Counted from the stretch's first letter, positions 1 to 6,059 are shown. The stretch is 7,039 nt of DNA from Saprospiraceae bacterium (GCA_020436865.1 JAGQXA010000927.1:1-7039), one strand, 5' to 3'. Notes: generated from the sequence alone by a model not told the origin. Numbers and translations: made by a program.

Positions 1-1325
1 AAAGCTTCTTCCAGCGCCCGGCCCGGCAGCAGATAACCCGGCACCTCGTCGAGGAAGCCGAGGATATGGGCGATGGTCGGCACGATATCGATCGATTCGC
101 CGACGGGGTTGAACTGGGTGCCGAGCGACTGCCCTTGCACCACTTTGTCGGGCGGGCCGACGATGAGGGAAAACAGGCGTCGCGAGTTGGCGTCGCCCGT
201 GTGATCGTAGGCGCGCAGGCCGTTGCCGTCGGTCAGGTTGTTGGAATCGAGGTTGCGCCCATGCTCGGGGATACAGATCATGATCGTATCGTCTTTGAGC
301 ACGGGGTGGCTTTGGATCTGGTTCCACAGCCAGCCCACGCCGTAATCGGCCTTGTGCAGGAAGCCGATGTATTGGCTGAAGTCGCTATGGCAGATATCGA
401 GGTTGGTGGTGTTGACCACCATCAACTCGGGGGCGAAGCGATCGAGCACGGCCCAGGCTCCCGAGAGGGCGACGAGGTCGCCGGTGAGCAGGCCGTAATT
501 GTTGCCTGGGGTAGCTACTTCCAGCGTGCCTTGCTGGAGCTTGTCGATGGTGTCGAGGTAGAAGGTCTTGATCGCTTCCCGTTCGTCGGTGGCGTTCCGG
601 ATGCCGGGCAGATCGCCGGCATTCTGGGAGAAGTTCTGGTCGAGCAGCGCTTTGACCTGGTTGATGCGCGCTACATCGTCGGGCTGATAGTTAATGGCGG
701 TGCTCAACTGCGTAAGACCGGCCTGACCGAACATGCTGGCAGGCCGAAGGTAGTTGGCGCCGTAAGCGGCCCCGTACAAGGGGTGGCGACTATAATTGAG
801 CGAGGGGTAGGGGCCGAGTCCTTCGGAGATCCACCAGGCATTGATGGCGCTGACGGCCGGATCGGAATGCTTGCGGTAGTATTCGAAAACGGTCGGAAAT
901 TCTGGGTTGATATTGAGATTGAGTCCGGTTTCGGTATAGTTGCCGGTCATGGCCACCGTATGGCCGTTGTAGTGACCGGTAGGCCCGTTCTCGTAGCGCA
1001 CCTCCCTGAATAGGGTGCCCTTTTGCGAAAGCGGCTGCGTCAGGATGGGCGTCCAGGGCGAGTAGACCAGATTTTGCGTAGGCGCGGCTCCGGCCAGCAT
1101 GTTCTGCATGATGTTGCCCTGGGTCGGTACCCCCTGATTGGCCAGGTACTGCATATCGACCGATTCCTGGTTGCGGATCCCTCCGCCGAACAGCACGAAG
1201 ACGACATGGTTGACCACCCGGCTGCCGGTGGCGGCAAACAGGCGACCCGAAGGCAGGAGGTAGGGAACGGAGACGGTAGCGGCGGCGGTGACGGCCGCTT
1301 TTTTGATAAACGTTCGGCGCTTCAT
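1..1325 (-). CDS. Tat-exported alkaline-phosphatase-superfamily (DUF1501/sulfatase-like) protein, 3' end cut by window edge
   Basis: The frame is open from the ATG at 1325 to the left edge (441 codons, no stop reached). The N-terminus has a twin-arginine signal (KRRTFIKKAA, residues 2-11, then an Ala/Val-rich stretch), so export in folded form is likely. The body looks like the alkaline phosphatase superfamily. A strand leads to FGGGIR (46-51). GPTGHYNGHTVAMTG (114-128) resembles the nucleophile region, with T116 a possible nucleophile. D310/H313 (LDICHSD), E354-H355-G-R and D374-H375 look like metal ligands. The end, SIDIVPTIAHILGF (411-424) followed by PGYLLPG, is typical of sulfatase C-termini, so only a short tail should be missing. 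The Asp normally found in the first strand (iDGlR) is Gly here, and the usual Asp-His is Glu-His, so hydrolase activity is uncertain. The gene is last in a three-gene unit, 20 bases after the 173-aa lipoprotein gene. Superfamily membership is fairly sure; the substrate is unknown. Confidence 0.8.
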   Translation of the reverse strand, partial: MKRRTFIKKAAVTAAATVSVPYLLPSGRLFAATGSRVVNHVVFVLFGGGIRNQESVDMQYLANQGVPTQGNIMQNMLAGAAPTQNLVYSPWTPILTQPLSQKGTLFREVRYENGPTGHYNGHTVAMTGNYTETGLNLNINPEFPTVFEYYRKHSDPAVSAINAWWISEGLGPYPSLNYSRHPLYGAAYGANYLRPASMFGQAGLTQLSTAINYQPDDVARINQVKALLDQNFSQNAGDLPGIRNATDEREAIKTFYLDTIDKLQQGTLEVATPGNNYGLLTGDLVALSGAWAVLDRFAPELMVVNTTNLDICHSDFSQYIGFLHKADYGVGWLWNQIQSHPVLKDDTIMICIPEHGRNLDSNNLTDGNGLRAYDHTGDANSRRLFSLIVGPPDKVVQGQSLGTQFNPVGESIDIVPTIAHILGFLDEVPGYLLPGRALEEA

Positions 1326-1345
1326 TGGACAGGCACTTTTCGGGA

Positions 1346-1867
1346 TCAATAGAATTGGTACTCGCTCGACAGGGCAAAACCCTGATAGATCAGTTCCGGA
1401 CTCAGTCCCGGATCCGATTCGATGGCTTCTCGCAACTGGTACAACTCGTAGGGCGTCGGCTTGCGCAGAAAGAAGCGAATGTAGGTGTTCTCGACGAACT
1501 GGTCGATATCGGCCCGCATGGCGGCATCGGTCGGCACGATGGCCGAGCCCGAATTGATATAGCTGTTGAGGATCAACTCGTCGGCTAGTTGCTTGTCGCC
1601 GTTGGCCAGGCGCACTTCGGTCAGGTTTGCCAGGTCGTTGGGCGGGATGGTCGACTGAAAGAGGTTGGCGTAGAGAATGGAGATGTACTGCTCGGACGAT
1701 TTTTGCTTGGTCTTCTCTACGTTCGACTGGTACAGCGTTTGGCCGTTGATCTCGTAGATGTAATTGTCGGGCACGGTTTCCCGGACGACCTCCGTTTCTT
1801 TCTTACAGGCGCCCAGCAGCAGGGAAGTCAGGGCGAGGAGCATGAACAAGGGTATGGATCGGTGCAT
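1346..1867 (-). CDS. Small lipoprotein with two DUF1549-like helical motifs (173 aa)
   Basis: No named family is recognised for the whole protein. The ATG at 1867 is preferred: it places a standard lipoprotein signal at the N-terminus (MHRS, hydrophobic core, lipobox LGAC, lipidated Cys21). A TTG six codons upstream (1885) would only add residues before the signal. Mature residues 22-40 are charged, then two copies of a helical motif follow: around 61-80 (YISILYANLFQSTIPPNDL) and 124-145 (FVENTYIRFFLRKPTPYEL). The second ends with LSSEYQFY at the C-terminus, as in the 'LLaSpEY' end of DUF1549 units. The gene starts 31 bases after the stop of the 297-aa lipoprotein gene and ends 20 bases before the phosphatase-like gene, so the three are probably cotranscribed. 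Both lipoproteins have KET soon after the lipid Cys, suggesting common ancestry. It is likely anchored in the outer membrane; a scaffold or partner role for the exported phosphatase-like protein is inference. Confidence 0.85.
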   Translation of the reverse strand: MHRSIPLFMLLALTSLLLGACKKETEVVRETVPDNYIYEINGQTLYQSNVEKTKQKSSEQYISILYANLFQSTIPPNDLANLTEVRLANGDKQLADELILNSYINSGSAIVPTDAAMRADIDQFVENTYIRFFLRKPTPYELYQLREAIESDPGLSPELIYQGFALSSEYQFY

Positions 1868-1898
1868 AGCTGGCAGATTTTTCAAAGAAAAAAAAGGA

Positions 1899-2792
1899 TC
1901 AGAATCCGGAGTACTCGGCAGTGGCCGTCACCTGTCGTTGCAGGGCCTGATAGTCGGCATCCTCGCTGAGCAACAGCACGGCTTCGCCCATTTCCTGAGA
2001 ATCGGGCTGCCGGGCCAGCAGCTGCCGGAAGATATCGATCGCCAGGCCTTGCAGGAATTCCGGATCGTTGGTGAGGATATCGATGAAGTCGGTCTTGCTG
2101 TTGCCGTCGGCCAGCAGCAATTGGGCCGGGAAGCCGTCGACCATCGTCACGCCGGCTTGCCGTTCGGCCACGGTGGGGTAGCGCTTGAAGAAGTTCTCGA
2201 AACACGACAGCACGAAGTTTTCGCTGCCCATGTTGATCTCGTCGTAGAGGCTGTTGTAGACCAACCGCGACATAAACTCGCGGATATCGATCAGGCCAGA
2301 CCGGTAATCGGCCTGCGCGTCGTAGAGATCTTGCAGCTTGTCGATCTCTGCAGCCAGGAGTTGGGCGGTCAGTATATCGCCGTTCTGCAAGGCGTCCTGG
2401 TAAAAAAAGTCGAGCACCAGCAGTTGCTCCTGGATAGTGGAGAGGGTGACGCCCTCGAGCAAACGCCCGCTGTAGATCTCGTAAAATCGTTGGTAGTACT
2501 CGTCCGACTGTTGCAGGGCCAGCGCCAGGTCGTTCATGGCGTCTTCGGCCACCTCCGCGTTCCGAAGCTGGTCGGTGGCGTCGTCGAGTTCGTCGGGCAG
2601 CGGCTCGCGTCCGATCAGGTCGATGTAGAGTTTATTGACGTAGCTCTGCAGTTGCAGGGTGGTGACCCCCTCGAAAGGAGGAGGTTCGTTCTGGTCGATC
2701 ACCACGTTCTCGTGTTTGATCTCGTAGATGGTTTCCTTTTGGGTGCAGCTGAAAAGGAGGAGGAGGAAGGCGAAGAGTAGGGAGCGTCTCAT
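1899..2792 (-). CDS. Lipoprotein with three DUF1549-like helical motifs (297 aa)
   Basis: Start chosen at the ATG at 2792 because it gives a compact lipoprotein signal (MRRS, Leu/Phe core, lipobox LFSC, Cys16). An in-frame ATG at 2849 would add 19 residues encoded by the intergenic repeat and was rejected. The mature protein is acidic and almost wholly helical in appearance. Three related segments can be seen: 51-70 (VNKLYIDLIGREPLPDEL), 193-212 (FVLSCFENFFKRYPTVAE) and 249-268 (LAIDIFRQLLARQPDSQE). The first is followed by ALQQSDEYYQRF and the last by ATAEYSGF at the C-terminus. This matches the layout 'LYlDLtGrpPt..E ... LLaSpeY' of DUF1549 and, more loosely, DUF4214. No catalytic motif or haem-binding CXXCH was found. 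It is the first gene of the three-gene minus-strand unit. Function unknown; the family link rests on motif resemblance only. Confidence 0.85.
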   Translation of the reverse strand: MRRSLLFAFLLLLFSCTQKETIYEIKHENVVIDQNEPPPFEGVTTLQLQSYVNKLYIDLIGREPLPDELDDATDQLRNAEVAEDAMNDLALALQQSDEYYQRFYEIYSGRLLEGVTLSTIQEQLLVLDFFYQDALQNGDILTAQLLAAEIDKLQDLYDAQADYRSGLIDIREFMSRLVYNSLYDEINMGSENFVLSCFENFFKRYPTVAERQAGVTMVDGFPAQLLLADGNSKTDFIDILTNDPEFLQGLAIDIFRQLLARQPDSQEMGEAVLLLSEDADYQALQRQVTATAEYSGF

Positions 2793-2799
2793 AGGTAGT

Positions 2800-2880
2800 A
2801 GAAAGATGAAAGTAGAAAGATAAAAGAAAAAGTAGAAAGAGTCTTTCATCCCCTCTTTCTACTTTTATCTTTCCTCTTTT
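2800..2880. repeat. Purine/pyrimidine-biased inverted repeat, copy 1
   Basis: The left part (about 2800-2841) is nearly all purine on the plus strand, built from GAAAGATAAAAG- and AGTAGAAAGAG-type words. The right part (2853-2880) is its pyrimidine counterpart. Bases 2828-2841 and 2853-2866 form a perfect 14-bp inverted repeat around an 11-base loop. Bases 2852-2872 recur exactly, in the same orientation, at 3757-3777, and 2862-2879 recur at 3746-3763. The element fills the 94-base gap between lolA and the 297-aa lipoprotein gene. It may be a dispersed intergenic repeat of this genome. Confidence 0.8.
2828..2866 (-). terminator. Possible intrinsic terminator of lolA
   Basis: On the minus strand, about 20 bases after the lolA stop codon, a perfect 14-bp stem (arms 2853-2866 and 2828-2841, loop 2842-2852) is followed by a T-rich run (complement of 2801-2831). 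That is the order of an intrinsic terminator. The stem is AT-rich, so it would be weak. The plus-strand reading is also followed by a T-rich tract, so the hairpin could act in both directions. Its similarity to the copy before the exporter gene leaves open that the structure is just part of the repeat. Confidence 0.35.
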
Positions 2881-2886
2881 TACTAA

Positions 2887-3570
2887 TCAGAAGCGGAGAT
2901 CTTCGACATAGCAGTCGGGGCATTCCGACTTCGACCAGGCGAAGGTGCTGGCCGGATAGGCTTTGTTGGGCGTGAATTTGTCCATTTCCAGGGTGTAGCG
3001 TGCGCCATCTTTGGCGAAGGTCTTGATGCGCTTGACCGTGCTGTTGCTCTTATCGACCGTGAGGCGGATCTTGGCATACTCGGAATCGTTGGACAGCGGT
3101 TTGAATTCGATCTGCTGGACGGTGCGGCCGTCTTCCACGAATTCGTTGGTCAGGGCGTAGACGAAGTCTTCGGTTTCGTAAATGCGCAGCAGGTCTTTAG
3201 GGGAGAGCGACTCGCCGTCTTCCGGTTCGGCGTCGTTGATCTGCACTTCCTGGTTCTTCTTCAGGTAGAGCCAGACGCTCTGGCCGTCGCTGATCACGGC
3301 CTGATCCTGAAGGTCGAGGCGGTACTGATCGCCTTTCTGGATCAGTTTGCCGGCCTGCGTTTCTTTCGGTTGTTCGGGAATTTCGATGGTCAGGGTGAAT
3401 TCGGCTTCCAGGGTCTGGTAGGCTTCGTACTTGGTCTTGACCTTGTCGAGTACAGCTTTGGCGGCCGGGTCGGAGTCGGCCGATTTGGTGAAATCCTGCC
3501 GCGGTTGGGCAATGGCCGTCAGGCCGAGGGCGAACAGGATCGTGAGGAGAAAAGCGCGCTTCAGTTTCAT
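2887..3570 (-). CDS. lolA: LolA-type outer-membrane lipoprotein carrier protein
   Basis: A 227-aa protein with a Sec signal peptide (MKLKRAF, hydrophobic core, likely cleavage after A21 in TAIA/QP). It fits the LolA fold: an N-terminal helix with DKVKTKYEAYQTLEAEFTLT (about 43-62), then beta strands with GKLIQKGDQYRLDL, VISDGQSVWLYL, KDLLRIYE, and the C-terminal DKFTPNKAYP region ending in VEDLRF. LolA shuttles mature lipoproteins through the periplasm from the LolCDE release complex to the outer membrane. Length is normal for Bacteroidota homologues. One unusual detail is a Cys pair near the C-terminus (C217 and C220, CPDC), which could form a disulfide in the periplasm. The ATG at 3570 directly precedes the signal peptide. 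The next genes downstream on the same strand are two lipoproteins, plausible cargo, but a 94-base repeat-filled gap makes a shared transcript uncertain. Confidence 0.88.
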   Translation of the reverse strand: MKLKRAFLLTILFALGLTAIAQPRQDFTKSADSDPAAKAVLDKVKTKYEAYQTLEAEFTLTIEIPEQPKETQAGKLIQKGDQYRLDLQDQAVISDGQSVWLYLKKNQEVQINDAEPEDGESLSPKDLLRIYETEDFVYALTNEFVEDGRTVQQIEFKPLSNDSEYAKIRLTVDKSNSTVKRIKTFAKDGARYTLEMDKFTPNKAYPASTFAWSKSECPDCYVEDLRF

Positions 3571-3597
3571 GATCTTTGGTTGTTTTGACGTTGTGAG

Positions 3598-3624
3598 AGA
3601 CCCGAGGCAAAGTGGTTCGGGTCT
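3598..3624. other. 8-bp inverted repeat in the lolA leader
   Basis: AGACCCGA (3598-3605) and TCGGGTCT (3617-3624) are perfectly complementary around an 11-base loop, 28 bases before the lolA start codon. It could be an mRNA hairpin or a binding site for a dimeric regulator. A shorter stem (CGGC 3629-3632, GCCG 3638-3641) lies just beyond it. There is no further evidence of function. Confidence 0.35.
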
Positions 3625-3732
3625 AAAACGGCTTCGGGCCGCAAATTATTGGTTTTTCAACAAAGGGCGGGCGTTAAAGTTTGTTAAAGGCCGGCTGGCG
3701 GGCTGCGCGCCGCTGCGAGGCTGTTCCGGGCG

Positions 3733-3777
3733 AAGTAGAAAGAATCTTTTATCTTTCCTCTTTCTACTTTTATCTTT
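3733..3777. repeat. Purine/pyrimidine-biased inverted repeat, copy 2
   Basis: AAGTAGAAAG (3733-3742) and CTTTCTACTT (3760-3769) form a perfect 10-bp inverted repeat with a 17-base spacer. The 21 bases at 3757-3777 are identical to 2852-2872, and 3746-3763 are identical to 2862-2879. The element ends five bases before the ATG of the exporter, so it lies in the leader of that mRNA. The stem is followed by a T-rich tract, so an attenuator-like or translation-affecting role is possible. It may equally be an inert dispersed repeat. Confidence 0.8.
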
Positions 3778-3782
3778 ATCGG

Positions 3783-5984
3783 ATGTTCGGCAAAGCGTTT
3801 ACCTTTTACCGGCAGCTCGACGCCATGGATTGCGGCCCGAGCTGCTTGCGGATGGTCGCGGCCCATTACGGGCGGCAGTACAGTCTGCAATTCCTGCGCG
3901 AGCGTTCGTACATCGATCGCGAGGGGGTGTCGTTGCGCGGTATTGCCGAGGCGGCCGAGCAGATCGGCTTTACTACCGTTGCGGTCAAAATGCCTTTCGA
4001 TAGCGACGATCCCGAGGCGGCGGCGCTGACCCATGCTCCTTTGCCGGCTATCGTGCACTGGAAGCAACGGCACTTCGTGGTGGTCTACCGGTTCCGAAAA
4101 AAGCACGTCTGGATCGCCGATCCGGCCAAAGGATTGCTGAAGTTGAGTCAGAGGGAATTCCTCGACGGCTGGCAAAGCGACGGCGAGGAAGGGATCGCCC
4201 TGCTCCTGGAGCCGACCCCCGAGTTCTATGCCGAGGAAGGAGAGCAGATCAAACGCACGAGTTGGCGGCACCTGTTCGGATATCTTCGTCCCTACCGGCA
4301 ATTGGTATGGCAACTGCTGATAGGTTTGATCGTCGGCGGTGTCCTGCAACTGCTGTTCCCCTTTTTGACGCAGGCCGTGGTCGACATCGGCATCGAGAAC
4401 CAGGACCTCCATTTCATCTGGCTGATCCTGCTGGCTCAGTTGATGCTGTTCCTGGGGCAGACCAGCGTGCAGTTCATCCAGAGCTGGATCCTGTTGCATA
4501 TCGGCACGCGGGTCAACATCTCGCTCATTTCCGACTTCCTGCGGAAGCTGATGCGGCTGCCCATCGCATTTTTCGACACCAAAATGATCGGCGACCTGCT
4601 GCAGCGCATCGGCGATCAGCGGCGCATCGAGCAATTGCTGACGACCTCCAGTTTGTCTGTCCTCTTTTCCGCTTTTAACCTCGTGCTCTTCGGTTTTGTG
4701 CTGGGCTGGTACCATCGGGGCATCTTGCTCATTTTTGTAGTGGCCAGTCTGCTGTATCTGGGCTGGATCTTTCTCTTCCTGCGGCGGCGGGCGGTGGTCG
4801 ACCACCAGCGCTTCGAGCAGCTGGCAGAGAACCAGCGCGCCCTGATCGAGCTCATCTACGGGATGCAGGAGATCAAGCTGCAGAACAGCGAGCGGAGGCA
4901 CCGCTGGCAGTGGACGCACATTCAGGCTCGTCTCTTTCGCGCCAATGTGCGTTCTTTGCGCCTCAGCCAGTACCAGGATGCCGGCGCGCAGTTCTTTTCC
5001 CAACTGAAAGACATCCTCATCACCTTTGTAGCGGCCAGCGCGGTGATCCGCGGAGAGATGACCCTCGGTATGCTGCTGGCCGTGCAGTTCATCGTGGGGC
5101 AGCTCAACGCGCCGCTCAGCCAGCTCATCAATTTCATTCGCACTGCCCAGGACGCCAAGATCAGCCTGGAGCGCCTCGGCGAGATCCAGGAAATGGAAGA
5201 GGAAGGCAATGCGGCCGATCGCGCCGGCGTCTACCTGCCGCCGAGCGGAGGCGATCTGCGGATCGAAGGCCTCTCTTTTCGCTACAATCCGTTAGCCGAA
5301 TGGGCCCTGCGCGAGATCGATCTGGTCATCCCGCAAGGCAAGGTCACGGCCATCGTCGGCACCAGCGGCAGCGGAAAGACCACCCTGGTCAAGCTTCTCC
5401 TGGGATTCTATCGGGCCGAAGAGGGCAGTATCCACCTGGGATCGACCCCCCTGCATCAGGCGCCCACCCGCTGGTGGCGCGAGCAATGCGGGGCCGTGAT
5501 GCAAGACGGCTACCTGTTTTCCGAAACGATCGCCCGCAATATCGCCGAGAGCGAAGACCAGATCGACCGGGAGAAGTTGTTGCAGGCGGTGGAGATCGCC
5601 AACGTGCGGCCGTTCATCGAATCGCTACCGCTCGGGTTCAATACGCTGGTCGGCGAGAAAGGGAGTCCGATCAGCCAGGGCCAGCGCCAGCGCCTGCTGA
5701 TCGCGCGGGCCGTGTACAAGGATCCCGCCTTCCTGTTCTTCGACGAGGCCACCAACGCCCTGGATGCCAGGAATGAGAAGATCATTCAGGAGCATTTGGA
5801 GAAGTTCTTTCAGGGCCGCACGGTCGTTGTCGTGGCCCACCGGCTCAGTACGGTGCGTCATGCCGACCAGATCGTCGTGCTCGAACAAGGCCGCCTGATC
5901 GAGAAAGGTACGCACGAAGAGCTCACGGCGAAAAAAGGCGCCTACTACGAGCTGGTTCGCAATCAGCTGGAGCTCGGGGCCTAG
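3783..5984 (+). CDS. Peptidase-C39 domain ABC transporter (bacteriocin/peptide exporter type)
   Basis: A complete 733-aa single-chain exporter: an N-terminal C39 protease (about 1-135), a transmembrane domain (about 160-455) and a nucleotide-binding domain (about 490-730). The protease has Q11 (oxyanion hole), C17 in DCGPSC, H97 in RHFVVVY and D113 in IADPAKG, so it should be active. This family cuts leader peptides after a double-Gly type site while exporting the peptide across the inner membrane. The ATPase has A-loop Y501, Walker A GTSGSGKTT (526-534), Q574, signature ISQGQ (630-634), Walker B FLFFDEAT (D654, E655), D-loop NALDARNE and H686. The signature differs from LSGGQ at one Gly, a variant I recall from other Bacteroidota exporters. 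The ATG at 3783 directly precedes the C39 domain; an upstream in-frame TTG (3681) would add repeat-encoded residues. No HlyD adaptor or substrate peptide is seen next to it, so the cargo is unknown. Confidence 0.93.
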   Translation: MFGKAFTFYRQLDAMDCGPSCLRMVAAHYGRQYSLQFLRERSYIDREGVSLRGIAEAAEQIGFTTVAVKMPFDSDDPEAAALTHAPLPAIVHWKQRHFVVVYRFRKKHVWIADPAKGLLKLSQREFLDGWQSDGEEGIALLLEPTPEFYAEEGEQIKRTSWRHLFGYLRPYRQLVWQLLIGLIVGGVLQLLFPFLTQAVVDIGIENQDLHFIWLILLAQLMLFLGQTSVQFIQSWILLHIGTRVNISLISDFLRKLMRLPIAFFDTKMIGDLLQRIGDQRRIEQLLTTSSLSVLFSAFNLVLFGFVLGWYHRGILLIFVVASLLYLGWIFLFLRRRAVVDHQRFEQLAENQRALIELIYGMQEIKLQNSERRHRWQWTHIQARLFRANVRSLRLSQYQDAGAQFFSQLKDILITFVAASAVIRGEMTLGMLLAVQFIVGQLNAPLSQLINFIRTAQDAKISLERLGEIQEMEEEGNAADRAGVYLPPSGGDLRIEGLSFRYNPLAEWALREIDLVIPQGKVTAIVGTSGSGKTTLVKLLLGFYRAEEGSIHLGSTPLHQAPTRWWREQCGAVMQDGYLFSETIARNIAESEDQIDREKLLQAVEIANVRPFIESLPLGFNTLVGEKGSPISQGQRQRLLIARAVYKDPAFLFFDEATNALDARNEKIIQEHLEKFFQGRTVVVVAHRLSTVRHADQIVVLEQGRLIEKGTHEELTAKKGAYYELVRNQLELGA

Positions 5985-6016
5985 CGGTCGGACCGCTCCG
6001 AGCGGTCCGACCGCTA
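5982..6016 (+). terminator. Perfect 16-bp nested palindrome over the exporter stop codon
   Basis: Bases 5982-5997 and 6001-6016 are perfect reverse complements with a 3-base loop (CCG). The left arm begins with the exporter's TAG stop. Each arm is itself a near-palindrome (AGCGGTC, one base, GACCGCT), so the site is also a tandem pair of 15-base units. The GC-rich hairpin would be very stable, but no T-run follows, so it is not a textbook intrinsic terminator. It could protect the 3' end, terminate by another route, or be a genome-wide palindromic repeat. Confidence 0.6.
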
Positions 6017-6023
6017 AGCCTCG

Positions 6024-6053
6024 CTAAACCAAGGGGCCATTCCAGGGGTTTAG
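6024..6053 (+). other. Weak 7-bp inverted repeat before the permease gene
   Basis: CTAAACC (6024-6030) and GGTTTAG (6047-6053) are complementary with a 16-base spacer. They lie between the large palindrome and the ATG at 6060. Short complementary arms of this length can arise by chance; no other sign of function is seen. Confidence 0.25.
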
Positions 6054-6059
6054 TTGAGG

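Larger units (their letters stand above)
3571..3782. promoter_or_regulatory. Divergent intergenic region between lolA and the C39 exporter gene
   Basis: This 212-base region must hold the start sites of both divergent genes. No promoter matching the Bacteroidota pattern (TTG, about 20 bases, TAnnTTTG) is clean. The nearest plus-strand match is TTG at 3649-3651 with TAAAGTTTG at 3675-3683, which has one extra base in the -7 box and a 23-base spacer. GTTAAAG occurs twice, at 3673-3679 and 3683-3689, exactly 10 bases apart, and overlaps that box. The part nearest the exporter is the second copy of the intergenic repeat. No small ORF with a double-glycine leader was noticed here. Confidence 0.4.

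Noticed and set aside
66..1013. Long plus-strand open frame (315 codons) over the phosphatase-like gene
   Set aside because: It is antisense to a frame with a Tat signal and AlkP-like motifs. Its own product has no recognisable domain; long shadows are common in GC-rich DNA.
790..1377. Minus-strand open frame of 195 codons starting at 1377
   Set aside because: It is the wrong frame of the phosphatase-like gene: Arg/Pro/Gln-rich, no signal peptide, and it overlaps the end of the lipoprotein gene.
1764..2780. Plus-strand open frame of 338 codons opposite the lipoprotein genes
   Set aside because: It runs antisense across both lipoprotein genes and the gap between them. The minus-strand products have lipoboxes and related motifs, while this one is low-complexity in character.
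2793..2849. Upstream in-frame ATG (2849) for the 297-aa lipoprotein
   Set aside because: The extra 19 residues (Phe/Tyr-rich) are encoded by the intergenic repeat and would bury the lipoprotein signal behind a second hydrophobic stretch.
2800..3777. CRISPR array or transposon ends for the repeated pyrimidine element
   Set aside because: There are only two loci about 0.9 kb apart, no regular spacers, no cas genes and no transposase. The DNA between the copies is an ordinary lolA gene and its leader.
3681..3782. Upstream in-frame TTG start (3681) for the C39 exporter
   Set aside because: The extension is translated from the intergenic repeat and GC-rich leader. C39 domains begin close to the residues encoded right after the ATG at 3783.
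3571..3782. tRNA, riboswitch or small precursor peptide in the largest gene-free stretch
   Set aside because: No cloverleaf, no recognised riboswitch core and no short ORF with a double-glycine leader could be identified by eye; only short inverted and direct repeats are present.
3684..5003. Minus-strand open frame of 439 codons opposite the exporter
   Set aside because: The plus strand encodes complete C39 and ABC-exporter motifs. The antisense product is Gln/Leu/Asp-rich without any domain and extends into the intergenic repeat.
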